In this document: one piece after another, positions 1 to 8,507 of the stretch
Numbering within the stretch: position 1 is the stretch's first letter
Layout: the number at the start of each line of letters is the position of its first letter
From: Burkholderiales bacterium
GTDB taxonomy: Bacteria > Pseudomonadota > Gammaproteobacteria > Burkholderiales > Burkholderiaceae_C
Assembly (NCBI GenBank): GCA_028868995.1
Contig: JAGWTH010000004.1
Coordinates: 62,001-126,000, forward strand
Length of the DNA: 64,000 bases
Direction of reading: 5' to 3'
Made by a program: the position numbers and the translations under genes
Notes under the pieces: model-generated
Told to the model about the DNA's origin: nothing
Seen by the model: the letters and a program-made list of their open reading frames with translations, nothing else
Database searches by the model: none

Positions 1-786
1 GACCAGCGAGGTGAGGCTGAACACGATGCCCACCAGCAGTCCGGCGGCCACCGCGCCGGGCAGCGAGCCCATGCCGCCCACCACCGTCACGACGAAGGAC
101 TCCGCCAACACGCTCACGCCCATCTCCGGGGTGACCGCGCGGGTGGGCGCCGCCAGCGCGCCCGACAGGCCGGCGATCGCGGTGCCGATGCCGAACACCA
201 GCCACCACACCCGCGAGACGTCGACGCCCAGGATGCGCACGATCTCGGGGTCGCGCGAACCGGCGCGGATGATCAGGCCGTAGCGGGTCTTCTCGATGAA
301 CAGCCACAGCGCCGCCACCACGACCGCGGTGGCGCCGATCAGGGCCAGCCGGTACAGCGGGAAGTGGCCGAAGCCCAGGTTCACCGCGCCGCGCAGCGCC
401 GGCGGCGTGCTCGAAGGCAGGCCCTCGACGCCGAACACCATGCGCACGCCTTCGATGAGCACGTAGCTCAGGCCGAAGGTGAGCAGCAGCGGATAGTCGA
501 TGCCGCGGCCGTACAGCGGCCGCACCAGGAAGCGCTCGCAGGCCAGCCCCACGGCGCCCACCGCCAGCGGCGTCACGACCAGGCTCAGCAGGAAGCTGCC
601 GGTGGCGGCCTGGAAGTACACGCCGAGGAAGGCGCCCACCATGAAGAAGGCGCCGTGCGCGAAGTTCACCACCGTCAGCATGCCGAAGATCAGCGACAGG
701 CCGACCGCCAGCAGCGCGTACACCGCACCCAGGGCGAGGCCGGTGACGAGCTGCAGCGCCAGCAGCGACGGCGTGATCTGGTCCAC
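1..786 (-). CDS. Branched-chain amino acid type ABC transporter permease (LivH-like), partial
   Basis: This is the inner-membrane permease of a Liv-family (HAAT) ABC importer. The 262 visible residues run off the left edge, so the C-terminus is missing. The start is a GTG at 784-786, seven bases after the stop of the binding-protein gene. The first hydrophobic segment (GLALGAVYALLAVGLSLIFG) is followed by VNFAHGAFFM, the typical LivH N-terminal pattern. A later segment with VVGGMGSLPGAVAAGLLVG matches the conserved cytoplasmic loop that contacts the ATPase. It lies directly downstream of the periplasmic binding protein, so the two probably form one importer whose livM and ATPase genes lie outside the window. 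The substrate is unknown; the neighbours suggest an aromatic or N-heterocyclic acid rather than an amino acid. Confidence 0.85.
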   Translation of the reverse strand, partial: MDQITPSLLALQLVTGLALGAVYALLAVGLSLIFGMLTVVNFAHGAFFMVGAFLGVYFQAATGSFLLSLVVTPLAVGAVGLACERFLVRPLYGRGIDYPLLLTFGLSYVLIEGVRMVFGVEGLPSSTPPALRGAVNLGFGHFPLYRLALIGATAVVVAALWLFIEKTRYGLIIRAGSRDPEIVRILGVDVSRVWWLVFGIGTAIAGLSGALAAPTRAVTPEMGVSVLAESFVVTVVGGMGSLPGAVAAGLLVGIVFSLTSLV

Positions 787-793
787 CGGCGCC

Positions 794-2053
794 TCAGGCC
801 TTGAAGCCCAGCTCCGTGCAGCTGCGCAGGTTGGCCTCGCTCGCCGGATCGACGTGCACGATGTCGAAGACGTCGTCCTTGCCCTTCATCGCGCTGGCGG
901 GCTTGGACTCGACGATGATCACCGACTGCACCGACTGGTGGTCGCACTCGCGGTAGAACTGCGGGCCCTTGTACCAGTCGTACTTGAGGCGGCGCATCGC
1001 GTCGGCCACCTTGGTGTTGTCGGTGGACTGGGCGTTCAGCACGCCCTGCAGCAGGCTGCGCACGCCGGCGTAGCCGAGCGCGCCGTAGTCGGAGGGCACC
1101 GCGCCGCCGTAAGCCTTGCGGAACTTGTCGTTGAAGACCTTGGCCGAGGGAATCGTGCTTTCCATCCCCCAGTAGTACGAGGTGCCACCCACCACACCCT
1201 CGAACACGTCCGCCCCGCCGGCCAGGCGCGCGGTGAAGAGCAGCACCGGCGTGATGATGCGGGTGGTGGACTTCAGGCCGAAGTCGGTGGCCTGCTTGCA
1301 GGAGTTGACCAGGTCCTTGCCGAAGTTGCACAGGACCAGGATGTCGGGCTTGAGCGCCTGGATGCGCGGCAGGAAGGCCGAGTAGTCGGCCGTGCCGAGC
1401 GGGTGGCGGATGTCGGCCAGCGTGGTCGCGCCGAGCGCCTTGCCGGCGCGCTCGAAGCCGCGGACCATCTCGTGCCCGTAGGCATAGTCGGCGGTCAGGT
1501 AGACGATCTTCTTGCCGTACTTGGGGAAGGCATAGCGCGCCACGGCCCCGGAGGTCAGGTGCGGGTTGAGCGCCTCGTGGAAGGTGTAGGGGCTCCAGTC
1601 CTTGGCCTCGTTGATCGCGTCGGACTGGCTGATCGAGACGAAGATCACCTTGCGCTCGCGCGTGACCGCGTTCATCGACAGCTGGGTCGCGGCGGACAGC
1701 GAGCCGGCGATGAAGTCCACCTTGTCCTTCTCGATCAGCTCCAGGGTGCGGGTCGCGGCCTCGCCCGGGTTGAGCTTGTCGTCGCGCACCAGCAGTTCGG
1801 CCTTGCGGCCGTTGAAACCGCCCGCGTCGTTGAAGTCCTTGATCGCCAGCTGCGCGGACCGCACCTGGTCCTGCGCCTCGGTCGCGTACGGGCCGGTGAG
1901 CGGGGCCAGGAAGCCGATCTTGATGCTGGCGCCCTGGGCGCGCGCGATGTTCGCGGCGAAGGGCGTTGCCGCCAGGGTGGCCCCGGCCGCGCCGGCCTGG
2001 AGCAGGCGGCGCCGGGACAGCTCAGGCGATGGTTTGCGTTGCGGTGCGTTCAT
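794..2053 (-). CDS. ABC transporter substrate-binding protein (Liv type, Peripla_BP_6), Tat-exported
   Basis: This 419-residue periplasmic binding protein should capture the solute for the adjacent LivH-type permease. The N-terminus has a twin-arginine signal (SRRRLLQAGAAGATLAA, about residues 13-29) ending near an A-R-A cleavage site. The mature part begins SIKIGFLAPLTGPYATEAQD, the usual start of type I Liv-family binding proteins. The start codon lies 32 bases inside the upstream FAD monooxygenase gene, so the two are probably translationally coupled. Proteins of this class in Burkholderiales often bind aromatic acids. With a monooxygenase and a molybdenum hydroxylase upstream, uptake of an aromatic or heteroaromatic substrate is a reasonable inference but is not shown by the sequence. 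Confidence 0.88.
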   Translation of the reverse strand: MNAPQRKPSPELSRRRLLQAGAAGATLAATPFAANIARAQGASIKIGFLAPLTGPYATEAQDQVRSAQLAIKDFNDAGGFNGRKAELLVRDDKLNPGEAATRTLELIEKDKVDFIAGSLSAATQLSMNAVTRERKVIFVSISQSDAINEAKDWSPYTFHEALNPHLTSGAVARYAFPKYGKKIVYLTADYAYGHEMVRGFERAGKALGATTLADIRHPLGTADYSAFLPRIQALKPDILVLCNFGKDLVNSCKQATDFGLKSTTRIITPVLLFTARLAGGADVFEGVVGGTSYYWGMESTIPSAKVFNDKFRKAYGGAVPSDYGALGYAGVRSLLQGVLNAQSTDNTKVADAMRRLKYDWYKGPQFYRECDHQSVQSVIIVESKPASAMKGKDDVFDIVHVDPASEANLRSCTELGFKA

Positions 2054-3275
2054 GGGGGGTCTCCTCGCTGAAGTTCGCTTGGTCCGGGTCGATCGCGGTT
2101 TCGGCCATCACCGCCAGCGCGTCGCGCGGCTGGGCGGTGTTGCCGTCGCGGCCGCAGGCCTGCATGTAGGCGCCCAGCCGGCGGCTGCGCAGCACCACGG
2201 CCCGGCTGGCCGGCACGCGCTGGTCGGAATACGCCTGCAGCGCCTGCGGCGTCGCGCCGTGGTCGCGCAGCGCATCCGCCAGCGCCAGGGCATCCTGCAT
2301 GGCCTTGGTCACGCCCATGCCGACATGCGGGCGCGCCACGAAGGCGGCGTCGCCCAGGAGCGCGACCCGGCCCTGGACGATGGATGGCGAGATGAAGTCG
2401 TGGATCGGCTGCAGGAAGGGCTGCGCGCACTTCTCCACCACCTCGGCGAAGGCGGGGGCGAGCAGGCGCCGGCCGTCGGCGCGCATGGCCGCGACCTCCC
2501 GCCAGGACACCTTGTTGGGCGGGATGCCCTGCGCGTGGAGCACGCCGTCGGCATCGGTGAGCAGCTGCTGGAGCCGCCCGGGCGCCGGCGCGGGGCGATA
2601 CCAGACGAAGTTCCAGGACCGCTCGCCGGGGCGGGTGCCGTTGCCGGGGCCGGCGACCGGATAGCCCAGCATCTGCTCGCCGGGCGGCAGGCAGAAGCCG
2701 AAGCGCTCGAAGATCGCCTCGTGCGCACCGCGCGAGAGCACGGCCTCGTCGACCAGCCCGCGCCAGGCGACATAGCCGGCGTATTCCGGCTGCACCCCGG
2801 GCCAGTACTGCTGGCGCACGGCGGAGCGGATGCCGTCGGCCGCGACGAGCAGGTCGCCCTCGAAGGTTCCGGCGCTGGTGCGCAGGCGCACGCGGTCGCC
2901 CGCCTGCTCCACTGACTGCACGGCGACACCCTGGCGGTACTCGATCTGCGGCAGCTGCGGCAACAGGCCGTGCAGCAGCTGGTACAGCCGGCTCCAGGAG
3001 GTGAGCACCTGCGGCAGGTCCATCGCGCCCAGCTCACGGCCCTCGCCGTCGAGGGTGACGCGGCCCGCCACCGGGATGCCCAGCGCGAAATCGCGCGCCA
3101 TGCCGCAGCGGCGCAGCCCCTCCTCGAGCGCGGGATGGGTGATGATGCCGGCGCCGCGGCCCGTCATGGGGCCGGCGACCCGTTCCAGCACGGTGACGGT
3201 GTGGCCGGCGCGGGCGGCCAGGTTGGCCGCCATCAGTCCGCCGAGCGAGCCCCCGGCCACGAGCAGGTGGGCCAT
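2022..3275 (-). CDS. FAD-dependent aromatic monooxygenase (2,6-dihydroxypyridine 3-monooxygenase-like)
   Basis: This 417-residue class A flavoprotein hydroxylase would use NAD(P)H and O2 to hydroxylate an activated aromatic ring. The N-terminal Rossmann motif is VAGGSLGGLMAANLAARAGH (residues 6-25), followed by an ER pair binding FAD ribose and by GRGAGI. An AADGIRSAVR motif lies mid-protein, and the second FAD motif LLGDAAFVARPHVGMG lies near residue 300. The GGSLGGL start and the GAGI stretch resemble the 2,6-dihydroxypyridine hydroxylase group more than the UbiH group; this is from memory. The ATG sits three bases after the VOC gene's stop codon. Together with the molybdenum hydroxylase upstream, it could be the second hydroxylation step in degradation of an N-heteroaromatic compound. 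Confidence 0.8.
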   Translation of the reverse strand: MAHLLVAGGSLGGLMAANLAARAGHTVTVLERVAGPMTGRGAGIITHPALEEGLRRCGMARDFALGIPVAGRVTLDGEGRELGAMDLPQVLTSWSRLYQLLHGLLPQLPQIEYRQGVAVQSVEQAGDRVRLRTSAGTFEGDLLVAADGIRSAVRQQYWPGVQPEYAGYVAWRGLVDEAVLSRGAHEAIFERFGFCLPPGEQMLGYPVAGPGNGTRPGERSWNFVWYRPAPAPGRLQQLLTDADGVLHAQGIPPNKVSWREVAAMRADGRRLLAPAFAEVVEKCAQPFLQPIHDFISPSIVQGRVALLGDAAFVARPHVGMGVTKAMQDALALADALRDHGATPQALQAYSDQRVPASRAVVLRSRRLGAYMQACGRDGNTAQPRDALAVMAETAIDPDQANFSEETPHERTATQTIA

Positions 3276-3278
3276 GCG

Positions 3279-3737
3279 TCAGGACCCGGCCGCGGCCCGT
3301 TCCGCCGCCGGATAGTTCAGCTCGATGACCACGCCATTCGGGTCGTCCAGGAACAGCTGGTGCAGGCCCAGGTCGGGCACCGTGCGCTCGCGCACCGGCA
3401 CGCCCTGCCTGCGCAGGTGGGCCAGCATGTCGGCCAGCCCGGTGGCGAAGAAGGCCACGTGATCCACCGCGCCGCTGCCGCGCAGGGTCGAGGCGTCGCG
3501 GTCGCCGAGGTACTTTTTCAGTCCTTCGGGGTCGTTGCGGTCGATGCCGATGACGTGCACCACCGCGTTGGCGGTGTCGGCAGGGTCGCCCCGGTACAGC
3601 CACAGGCCCGGGAAGGGAAAGTTCGGGCGCGGGCCCACCGTCAGCCGCAGCACGCGCTCGTAGAAGTCGCGCGTGGCCTCCAGATCCAGCGTGCGGATGG
3701 AGAAATGGTTGAGGGACAGCGCCACCTTATTGATCAA
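3279..3737 (-). CDS. VOC (glyoxalase/bleomycin resistance) family protein
   Basis: This 152-residue single-unit vicinal oxygen chelate protein has two beta-alpha-beta-beta-beta modules. The first begins LNHFSIRTLDLEATRDFYERV (about 9-29) and the second begins VDHVAFFATGLADMLAHL. It ends in LFLDDPNGVVIELNY, where the Glu is the usual last metal ligand. Candidate metal ligands are the His of LNHFSI, the His of VDHVAF and that Glu. The family includes isomerases, lyases and small ring-cleaving enzymes, so the reaction cannot be named. It lies between the Mo hydroxylase genes and the FAD monooxygenase and is probably co-transcribed with them, which suggests action on an intermediate of the same pathway. 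Confidence 0.82.
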   Translation of the reverse strand: MINKVALSLNHFSIRTLDLEATRDFYERVLRLTVGPRPNFPFPGLWLYRGDPADTANAVVHVIGIDRNDPEGLKKYLGDRDASTLRGSGAVDHVAFFATGLADMLAHLRRQGVPVRERTVPDLGLHQLFLDDPNGVVIELNYPAAERAAAGS

Positions 3738-3819
3738 TCGTTAAAGTAGTGAGGCCATTGTTGGAGCGGGGTCGACCCCCTGCATCGGGACCAACCCGTA
3801 GGCGGGCGCACGCCGCGCC

Positions 3820-6246
3820 TCAGGGAACCCGGCCCAGCGCGCGCAGGATCTTTTCCGGCGTGATCGGCTGCGACCCCACCTGCGCCCCGAGCGGCGCGAG
3901 CGCGTCGTTGATGGCGTTCATCACCGCCGCCGGCGCGCCGGCCGTGCCGGCCTCGCCCGCGCCCTTGGCGCCCAGCTGGCTGCTGCGCGTGGGCGTCTGC
4001 ACGTGCCCGACGACGATGTCGGGCATCTCCGCGCTCATCGGCACGAGGTAGTCCGCGAGCGTCGCGTTGCGCATGAGCCCCTGCTCGTCGTACAGGCATT
4101 CCTCGAGCAGGGCGCCGCCGATGCCCTGCACGATGGCGCCTCGAATCTGCTCGTCCACCAGCCGCGGGTTGATCACGCGCCCGCAGTCCTCGACCGCCCA
4201 GTGCTTGAGCAGGCGCACGAAGCCGGTGTCCGGGTCGACCTCCACGTACGAAGCCTGCACGCCGTTGGTGAAGATGAAGGGGTAGTCGCGCTGTGCGTAG
4301 TGGCGCGTCACCATGAGCTCGGGGGTGAAGTCGCCCGGCAGGGTGTCGGAGCGGTAATAGGCCACGCGCCCCAGTTCCGCGAAGGGCAGCAGACCCTCCT
4401 GCGTGGCCGCGTCGATGACCTGGCCGCGCCGCACGGCCAGGCCCGAGGCCTCGCGCTTCAGGATCAGGGCGGCGAGCTTGAGGATGTTCGCGCGCAGCGC
4501 CTGGCCCGCCAGCAGCACCGCCTCGCCGCCGATGCCGGCGCCGCGGGAGGCCCAGGTCCCGCCGCCGTAAGGCGTGACATCGGTGTCGCCGGTGATCACG
4601 CGCACCTGTTCGAGGTCCACGCCCACCGCGTCGGCCGCGATCTGCCGGTAGATGCCCTCGTTGCCCTGCCCCTGTTCGCCCACGCTCACCATGACGGCCA
4701 CGCCGCCGGCCGGGTCCAGGCGGAGGGTGGCGCCGTCCTGCGAGGCGATGCGCGCGCCCCCCACGCCATAGAAGGCGGCGCTGGGATTGGTGAGCTCGAT
4801 CAGCGTGGCGAAGCCGATGCCCCGGTGGATGCCGCGCTGGCGCAGCGCCGCCTGCTCGGCCCGCAGCGCGCGGTAGTCCATCATCTGCGCGATGCGGCGC
4901 AGGCAGGCCTCGTGCGACAGCACCTCCAGCTGGATGCCGCTGGCCCCGGTGGCCGGGTAGGCGTCGTCGGGGATGACGTTGCGCAGGCGGAACTCCAGCG
5001 GGTCCATGCCCAGCTTGCGGGCGGCCAGGTCCACCAGGCCCTCGGTCACCGCGCAGGCGATCGGGTGGCCGACGCCGCGGTACTGGCAGGTCGGCGTCTT
5101 GTTCTGGAACACCACCTTCAGGTCGGCCCGGTAGTGGCGATGGCGGTAGGGGCCGCCCACCAGGTTCACCACCTGGTTGCCCTCGATGGCGCTGGTGCGG
5201 GGGAACACCGAATAGGGCCCGATGCCAGTCAGGTCGTCGATCTCGAAGGCGAGGATCTCGCCGTCGCGGCTGGCCGCCAGCCGCGCCTTCACCCGGTGGT
5301 GGCGCGCATGGATGTCGCTGGTGAAGGACTCGATGCGATCGGCCACGAACTTCACCGGCCGGCGGCACAGCATGGACAGCGCCACCGTCGCGAAGTCGTC
5401 CGGGTAGGCGTGCACCTTGATGCCGAAGGACCCGCCGACGTCCTTGCAGACCACGCGCACCGCCGATTCGGGCAGGTCGAACTGGCGCGCGTACAGGTCC
5501 TGCATCATGTGCGGGGCCTGGAAGGAGTGGTAGACCGTCAGCCGCTGTTCGGCGGCGTTCCAGTCGGCGAGCTGGCTGCGCGGCTCCAGCGTGACGCCCG
5601 TGTGGCGGCCGAACTGGAACTCGGTCTCGACCACCGCGTCGGCCCGCGCGAAGGCCTCGTCGACTCCGCCGGTGTCGAGGTGGCGGGCGAAGCACAGGTT
5701 GTCGCCCAGCTCGGGGTGGATGAGCGGCGTGGCCGCGTCGAGCGCGGTTTCCATGTCGACCACCGGCTCCAGCATCTCGTAGTCGACCTCCACCTTCTGC
5801 AGCGCGTCCTCCGCCTGCTCGCGCGTTTCGGCCACCACCGCGACCACCGGCTCGCCCTGCCAGCAGGCGCGCTCGATGGCCAGGGGGTACTGCGGCGCCG
5901 ACTTCATGCCGGCCAGGTGGGCCAGCGTGGCGACCCAGGGCTTGCACACGGTGGCGATGTCGCGGCCATCCGCGACCATGACGACGCCCGGCATGCGGCG
6001 CGCGTCCTCCGCGCGGATGCCGAGGATGCGGCAGTGCGCCACCGGGCTGCGCCAGAACACCACGTGGCACAGCCGGGGCAGCTCGATGTCGTCGACGTAC
6101 ACGCCCTGGCCCTGGACCAGGCGCCGGGCGCTCGGGCGCTCGTGGCTCGCGCCGATGTAGCGCGGGTCCTCGGTCAGCGCATGCAGGGGCGCTTCGCCCT
6201 GCTCCGGGCGCTCGACCACCTCGCCGGCGGCGCGGGGGCCGCTCAC
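3820..6246 (-). CDS. Molybdopterin-binding large subunit of a xanthine dehydrogenase/aldehyde oxidase family hydroxylase
   Basis: This is the large catalytic subunit (about 808 residues) of a three-subunit molybdenum hydroxylase, which inserts water-derived oxygen into a C-H bond of an aldehyde or N-heterocycle. The start is a GTG at 6244-6246 that overlaps the TGA of the 2Fe-2S gene (GTGA). Near the N-terminus, DPRYIGASHERPSARRLVQG and GVYVDDIELPRL match the aldehyde oxidase a/b hammerhead domain. KDVGGSFGIKVHAYPDD and TCQYRGVGHP match molybdopterin-contacting loops, and AKGAGEAGTAGA near the C-terminus carries the catalytic Glu of the family. The CO dehydrogenase active-site loop with its selenocysteine-analogue Cys (AYxCSFR) is absent, so this is not a CO dehydrogenase. 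The substrate is unknown; the neighbouring DHPH-like monooxygenase suggests an N-heteroaromatic ring. Confidence 0.87.
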   Translation of the reverse strand: MSGPRAAGEVVERPEQGEAPLHALTEDPRYIGASHERPSARRLVQGQGVYVDDIELPRLCHVVFWRSPVAHCRILGIRAEDARRMPGVVMVADGRDIATVCKPWVATLAHLAGMKSAPQYPLAIERACWQGEPVVAVVAETREQAEDALQKVEVDYEMLEPVVDMETALDAATPLIHPELGDNLCFARHLDTGGVDEAFARADAVVETEFQFGRHTGVTLEPRSQLADWNAAEQRLTVYHSFQAPHMMQDLYARQFDLPESAVRVVCKDVGGSFGIKVHAYPDDFATVALSMLCRRPVKFVADRIESFTSDIHARHHRVKARLAASRDGEILAFEIDDLTGIGPYSVFPRTSAIEGNQVVNLVGGPYRHRHYRADLKVVFQNKTPTCQYRGVGHPIACAVTEGLVDLAARKLGMDPLEFRLRNVIPDDAYPATGASGIQLEVLSHEACLRRIAQMMDYRALRAEQAALRQRGIHRGIGFATLIELTNPSAAFYGVGGARIASQDGATLRLDPAGGVAVMVSVGEQGQGNEGIYRQIAADAVGVDLEQVRVITGDTDVTPYGGGTWASRGAGIGGEAVLLAGQALRANILKLAALILKREASGLAVRRGQVIDAATQEGLLPFAELGRVAYYRSDTLPGDFTPELMVTRHYAQRDYPFIFTNGVQASYVEVDPDTGFVRLLKHWAVEDCGRVINPRLVDEQIRGAIVQGIGGALLEECLYDEQGLMRNATLADYLVPMSAEMPDIVVGHVQTPTRSSQLGAKGAGEAGTAGAPAAVMNAINDALAPLGAQVGSQPITPEKILRALGRVP

Positions 6247-6737
6247 GACGAGGCTCCCGGTCGGCTGCGCCGCGCGGCCAGCGTCTCGCAGACGGCGTCG
6301 ACGATCGCGTGGTAGCCGGTGCAGCGGCAGTAGTTGCCGCTCATCCACTCGCGCACCTCCTCGCGGCTTGCGTCCGGCTTGTGCTGCAGCAGCTCCTTGG
6401 CCGCCATCACCATGCCCGGCGTGCAGAAGCCGCACTGCAGCGCGTTGTGGCGCACGAAGGCTTCCTGCAGGTCGCGCACGTCGCCGTCGGCGCTCACGCC
6501 CTCGATGGTGCGCACCTGGCGACCGTCGGCCTGCACGGCCAGCGTGAGGCAGCCCCGCACGATGCGGCCGTCGACCTCCACGGTGCAGGCGCCGCAGACG
6601 CCGTGCTCGCAGCCCAGGTGGGATCCCTTGAGTCCCAGCGCGCCGCGCAGGAAGTCCGCCAGGTGCTGGCGCGGCTCGACCGCGCGCCTCTGGGCCTGGC
6701 CGTTGACGGTGAGTTCGATGGTGTGCAGCTCGGGCAT
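6243..6737 (-). CDS. 2Fe-2S small subunit of molybdenum hydroxylase
   Basis: This 164-residue electron-transfer subunit passes electrons from the molybdenum site to FAD. The N-terminal ferredoxin domain has Cys43, Cys48, Cys51 and Cys63 (GCEHGVCGAC plus GC). The C-terminal helical domain has Cys102, Cys105, Cys137 and Cys139 (QCGFC and YCRC). These are the two complete [2Fe-2S] clusters of the family. An in-frame ATG exists 48 bases upstream (6785), but it overlaps the 3' end of the FAD-subunit gene. The ATG at 6737 gives the usual length and a standard beta-strand start (MPELHTIELTVNG). It sits between the FAD and Mo subunit genes, in medium-small-large order as in coxMSL. Confidence 0.9.
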   Translation of the reverse strand: MPELHTIELTVNGQAQRRAVEPRQHLADFLRGALGLKGSHLGCEHGVCGACTVEVDGRIVRGCLTLAVQADGRQVRTIEGVSADGDVRDLQEAFVRHNALQCGFCTPGMVMAAKELLQHKPDASREEVREWMSGNYCRCTGYHAIVDAVCETLAARRSRPGASS

Positions 6738-6756
6738 GGGTGTCTCGAAGGGGGAA

Positions 6757-7632
6757 TCAGGCGGCGAGCGCCGCCCGGCTGGCATGGGCCGCGGTGAGCA
6801 GGCGGCGCACCAGCACCACGGCGAGGTGCCGCTTGGTGGCGGCCTCGTGGTGCAGGTCGGGCAGCGGGTCGAGTTCGGCCTTCAGCGAGGCGAGCGCGAT
6901 CTCGATGGTGGCCGGGGTGAGTTCCTTGCCGGCGAGCAGGGCCTCGGTGCGCGGGGCGCGCACCGCGGTCGTGCCGAGGGCCAGCAGGCCCAGGTTCACC
7001 TGCCGCGCCACCGTGCCGTCGAAGCGTGCCGCCACCGCGACCCCGGCGGCGGCGTAGTCCCCACGCCGGCGCGCCAGTTCGTCGAAGCCGTACCAGTCGG
7101 CGGCGGTCGCCACCGGCACTTCCGTGCCGAGCAGCACCTCGTCGGGCTCCATCGCGGTGGTGAGGATCGCGCGGAAGAAGGAACGCGCCGGCACGGTGCG
7201 CCGTCCGCGCGGACCCTGCAGGTGCACCTCGCCGTCCAGGGCCAGCAGGCACGCCGGCCACTCCGCCGCCGGGTCGGCATAGGCGAGCGAGCCGCCCCAG
7301 GTGCCGGCATTGCGGATGGCACGGTGCGCGATGTGGGGCGCGGCGGCCGCCAGCAGGGGCGCGCATTCGGCCACCAGGGGCGAGGATTCGATGTCCGCAT
7401 GGGTGGCGAGCGCGCCGATCCAGAGCCGGTGGCCGCGCCGCTCGATGCCTTGCAGCTCCGGGATGCCGGTGATGTCCACGAGCAGCGCCGGTTCGGACAG
7501 GCGCAGGTTGAGCGTCGCCAGCAGGGTCTGGCCGCCGGCGAGGATGCGCGCGCCGTCGCTATGCCGCACGAGCAGCGCGACGGCCTCGTCCACCGTGCGG
7601 ACCCGGGCGTAGTCGAAGCGGGGTGCCTTCAT
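6757..7632 (-). CDS. FAD-binding medium subunit of molybdenum hydroxylase
   Basis: This 291-residue subunit carries FAD and hands electrons to the final acceptor. It begins MKAPRFDYARVRTVDEAVAL, typical of the FAD_binding_5 domain. The FAD-pyrophosphate motif is ILAGGQTLLATLNLRL (about 31-46). The second motif, AIRNAGTWGGSLAYADPAAEWPA (about 104-126), corresponds to the family's T-x-GG-x-x-x-x-x-DPAxD region, with Glu where Asp is common. It is the first gene of the operon and faces the TetR regulator across a 102-base spacer holding a candidate operator. The subunit order and lengths agree with a complete, intact enzyme. Confidence 0.88.
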   Translation of the reverse strand: MKAPRFDYARVRTVDEAVALLVRHSDGARILAGGQTLLATLNLRLSEPALLVDITGIPELQGIERRGHRLWIGALATHADIESSPLVAECAPLLAAAAPHIAHRAIRNAGTWGGSLAYADPAAEWPACLLALDGEVHLQGPRGRRTVPARSFFRAILTTAMEPDEVLLGTEVPVATAADWYGFDELARRRGDYAAAGVAVAARFDGTVARQVNLGLLALGTTAVRAPRTEALLAGKELTPATIEIALASLKAELDPLPDLHHEAATKRHLAVVLVRRLLTAAHASRAALAA

Positions 7633-7707
7633 CGCGGCTGCATGCCTTCTTCGTTCAGCGCCGGACCGGATGGGAAGCGGCCGGGCTTCGGTTTACTATT
7701 TTTGGTA

Positions 7708-7723
7708 TTGACCAGGTGTTCAA
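7708..7723. promoter_or_regulatory. Candidate operator palindrome between Mo hydroxylase operon and tetR
   Basis: This is a 16-bp imperfect palindrome of the form TTGAnCAnnTGnTCAA, with 12 of 16 positions symmetric. It lies in the 102-bp spacer between the divergent FAD subunit gene (start 7632) and the TetR-family gene (start 7735). Its position 12 bases upstream of the regulator's start codon and the symmetric arms fit autorepression and control of the divergent operon. No experimental site is known to me for this regulator. Confidence 0.45.
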
Positions 7724-7734
7724 CAATCATAGGA

Positions 7735-8439
7735 ATGGCCGACAGATCGGTGAATGGGCGCGCCCCCCGGACAAACCCTAGCGGGCGAAAGTCCTCGCCT
7801 GCCGCTGCGACGCAGCCGCTGGCGCGCCGCCGCATGCCGGTGGCCGAGCGCGAGCGGCACATCGTGGACGGGGCGATCACCTTCTTCTCCGAGCACGGCA
7901 TGGACGCGCAGTTGCGCGAGCTGGCCGGCGCGATCGGCGTCGCCCACACGCTCGTCTACCACTACTTCCCCACCAAGCAGGCGCTGGTGGACCGCGTGTA
8001 TCAGGAGGTGTTCGCCGGACGCTGGAAGAAGGAGTGGGAGGCGCTGCTCGACGACCGCTCCCTGGGCGTGGAGGACAAGCTCGTGCGCTTCTACGTCGAC
8101 TACGCGCGCACCGTGCTCACGCGCGACTTCGTGCGCATCATGGTGTTCTCGGGCCTGAGCGACCGCAGCATCCCCGACCGCTTCTTCGCCCTGCTGGGCG
8201 AGCGGCTGTTCCCGCGCCTGGTCCGCGAAACGCGCCGGCACCGGGGCAGCCGCGCACGCGGGAGCGCGAGCGTGCGCGAGTTCGAGCTCCTGATGGGGCT
8301 GCACGGCGGCATCTTCTACGGCGGCGTGCGCTGGTTCGTCTACGGCCAGCCCATCCATCCGCGACGGCCGCCGCTGGACGACCCGGCCATCATCGCCGAC
8401 CGCGTGCGCAGCTACCTGGAAGCGAGCCTGGGGCTGTAG
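7735..8439 (+). CDS. TetR/AcrR family transcriptional regulator (Mo hydroxylase cluster)
   Basis: This 234-residue repressor-type regulator has a Lys/Arg-rich N-terminal extension. The helix-turn-helix follows (about residues 45-85: ITFFSEHGMDAQLRELAGAI then VAHTLVYHYFPTKQALVDRV), with the family-typical YHYFPTK recognition-helix end. The C-terminal ligand domain is unclassified. The ATG at 7735 was chosen because the upstream reading frame crosses the spacer; ATG 7834 (MPVAERERH) is a shorter alternative. It is divergent from the molybdenum hydroxylase operon, with a palindrome between them, so it probably controls that operon and itself. The inducer is unknown. Confidence 0.82.
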   Translation: MADRSVNGRAPRTNPSGRKSSPAAATQPLARRRMPVAERERHIVDGAITFFSEHGMDAQLRELAGAIGVAHTLVYHYFPTKQALVDRVYQEVFAGRWKKEWEALLDDRSLGVEDKLVRFYVDYARTVLTRDFVRIMVFSGLSDRSIPDRFFALLGERLFPRLVRETRRHRGSRARGSASVREFELLMGLHGGIFYGGVRWFVYGQPIHPRRPPLDDPAIIADRVRSYLEASLGL

Positions 8440-8489
8440 CGGCCCTCGCCCTCCGTTGCGCGGCCGCCGGCGGCCCCTATACTGGCAGC

Positions 8490-8507
8490 ATGAACGAACT
8501 GGTACAT
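8490..8507. promoter_or_regulatory. Candidate TetR operator overlapping the regulator's start codon
   Basis: This 18-bp imperfect palindrome has arms ATGAACGA and TGGTACAT around a 2-bp centre, with 6 of 8 arm positions paired. The right arm TGGTACAT recurs at 9269-9276 upstream of the TRAP gene. The overlap with the start codon would suit tight autorepression. Confidence 0.4.

Noticed and set aside
3820-6246. Calling the Mo hydroxylase a CO dehydrogenase (coxMSL)
   Set aside because: The CO dehydrogenase active-site loop AYxCSFR is absent and the gene order alone is shared by many molybdenum hydroxylases.
4003-6315. A long open frame on the plus strand (770 codons) opposite the Mo subunit gene
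   Set aside because: The frame follows from third-position G/C on the opposite strand. The protein is Arg/His/Gly/Val-rich without any motif, while the minus strand encodes a full conserved enzyme.
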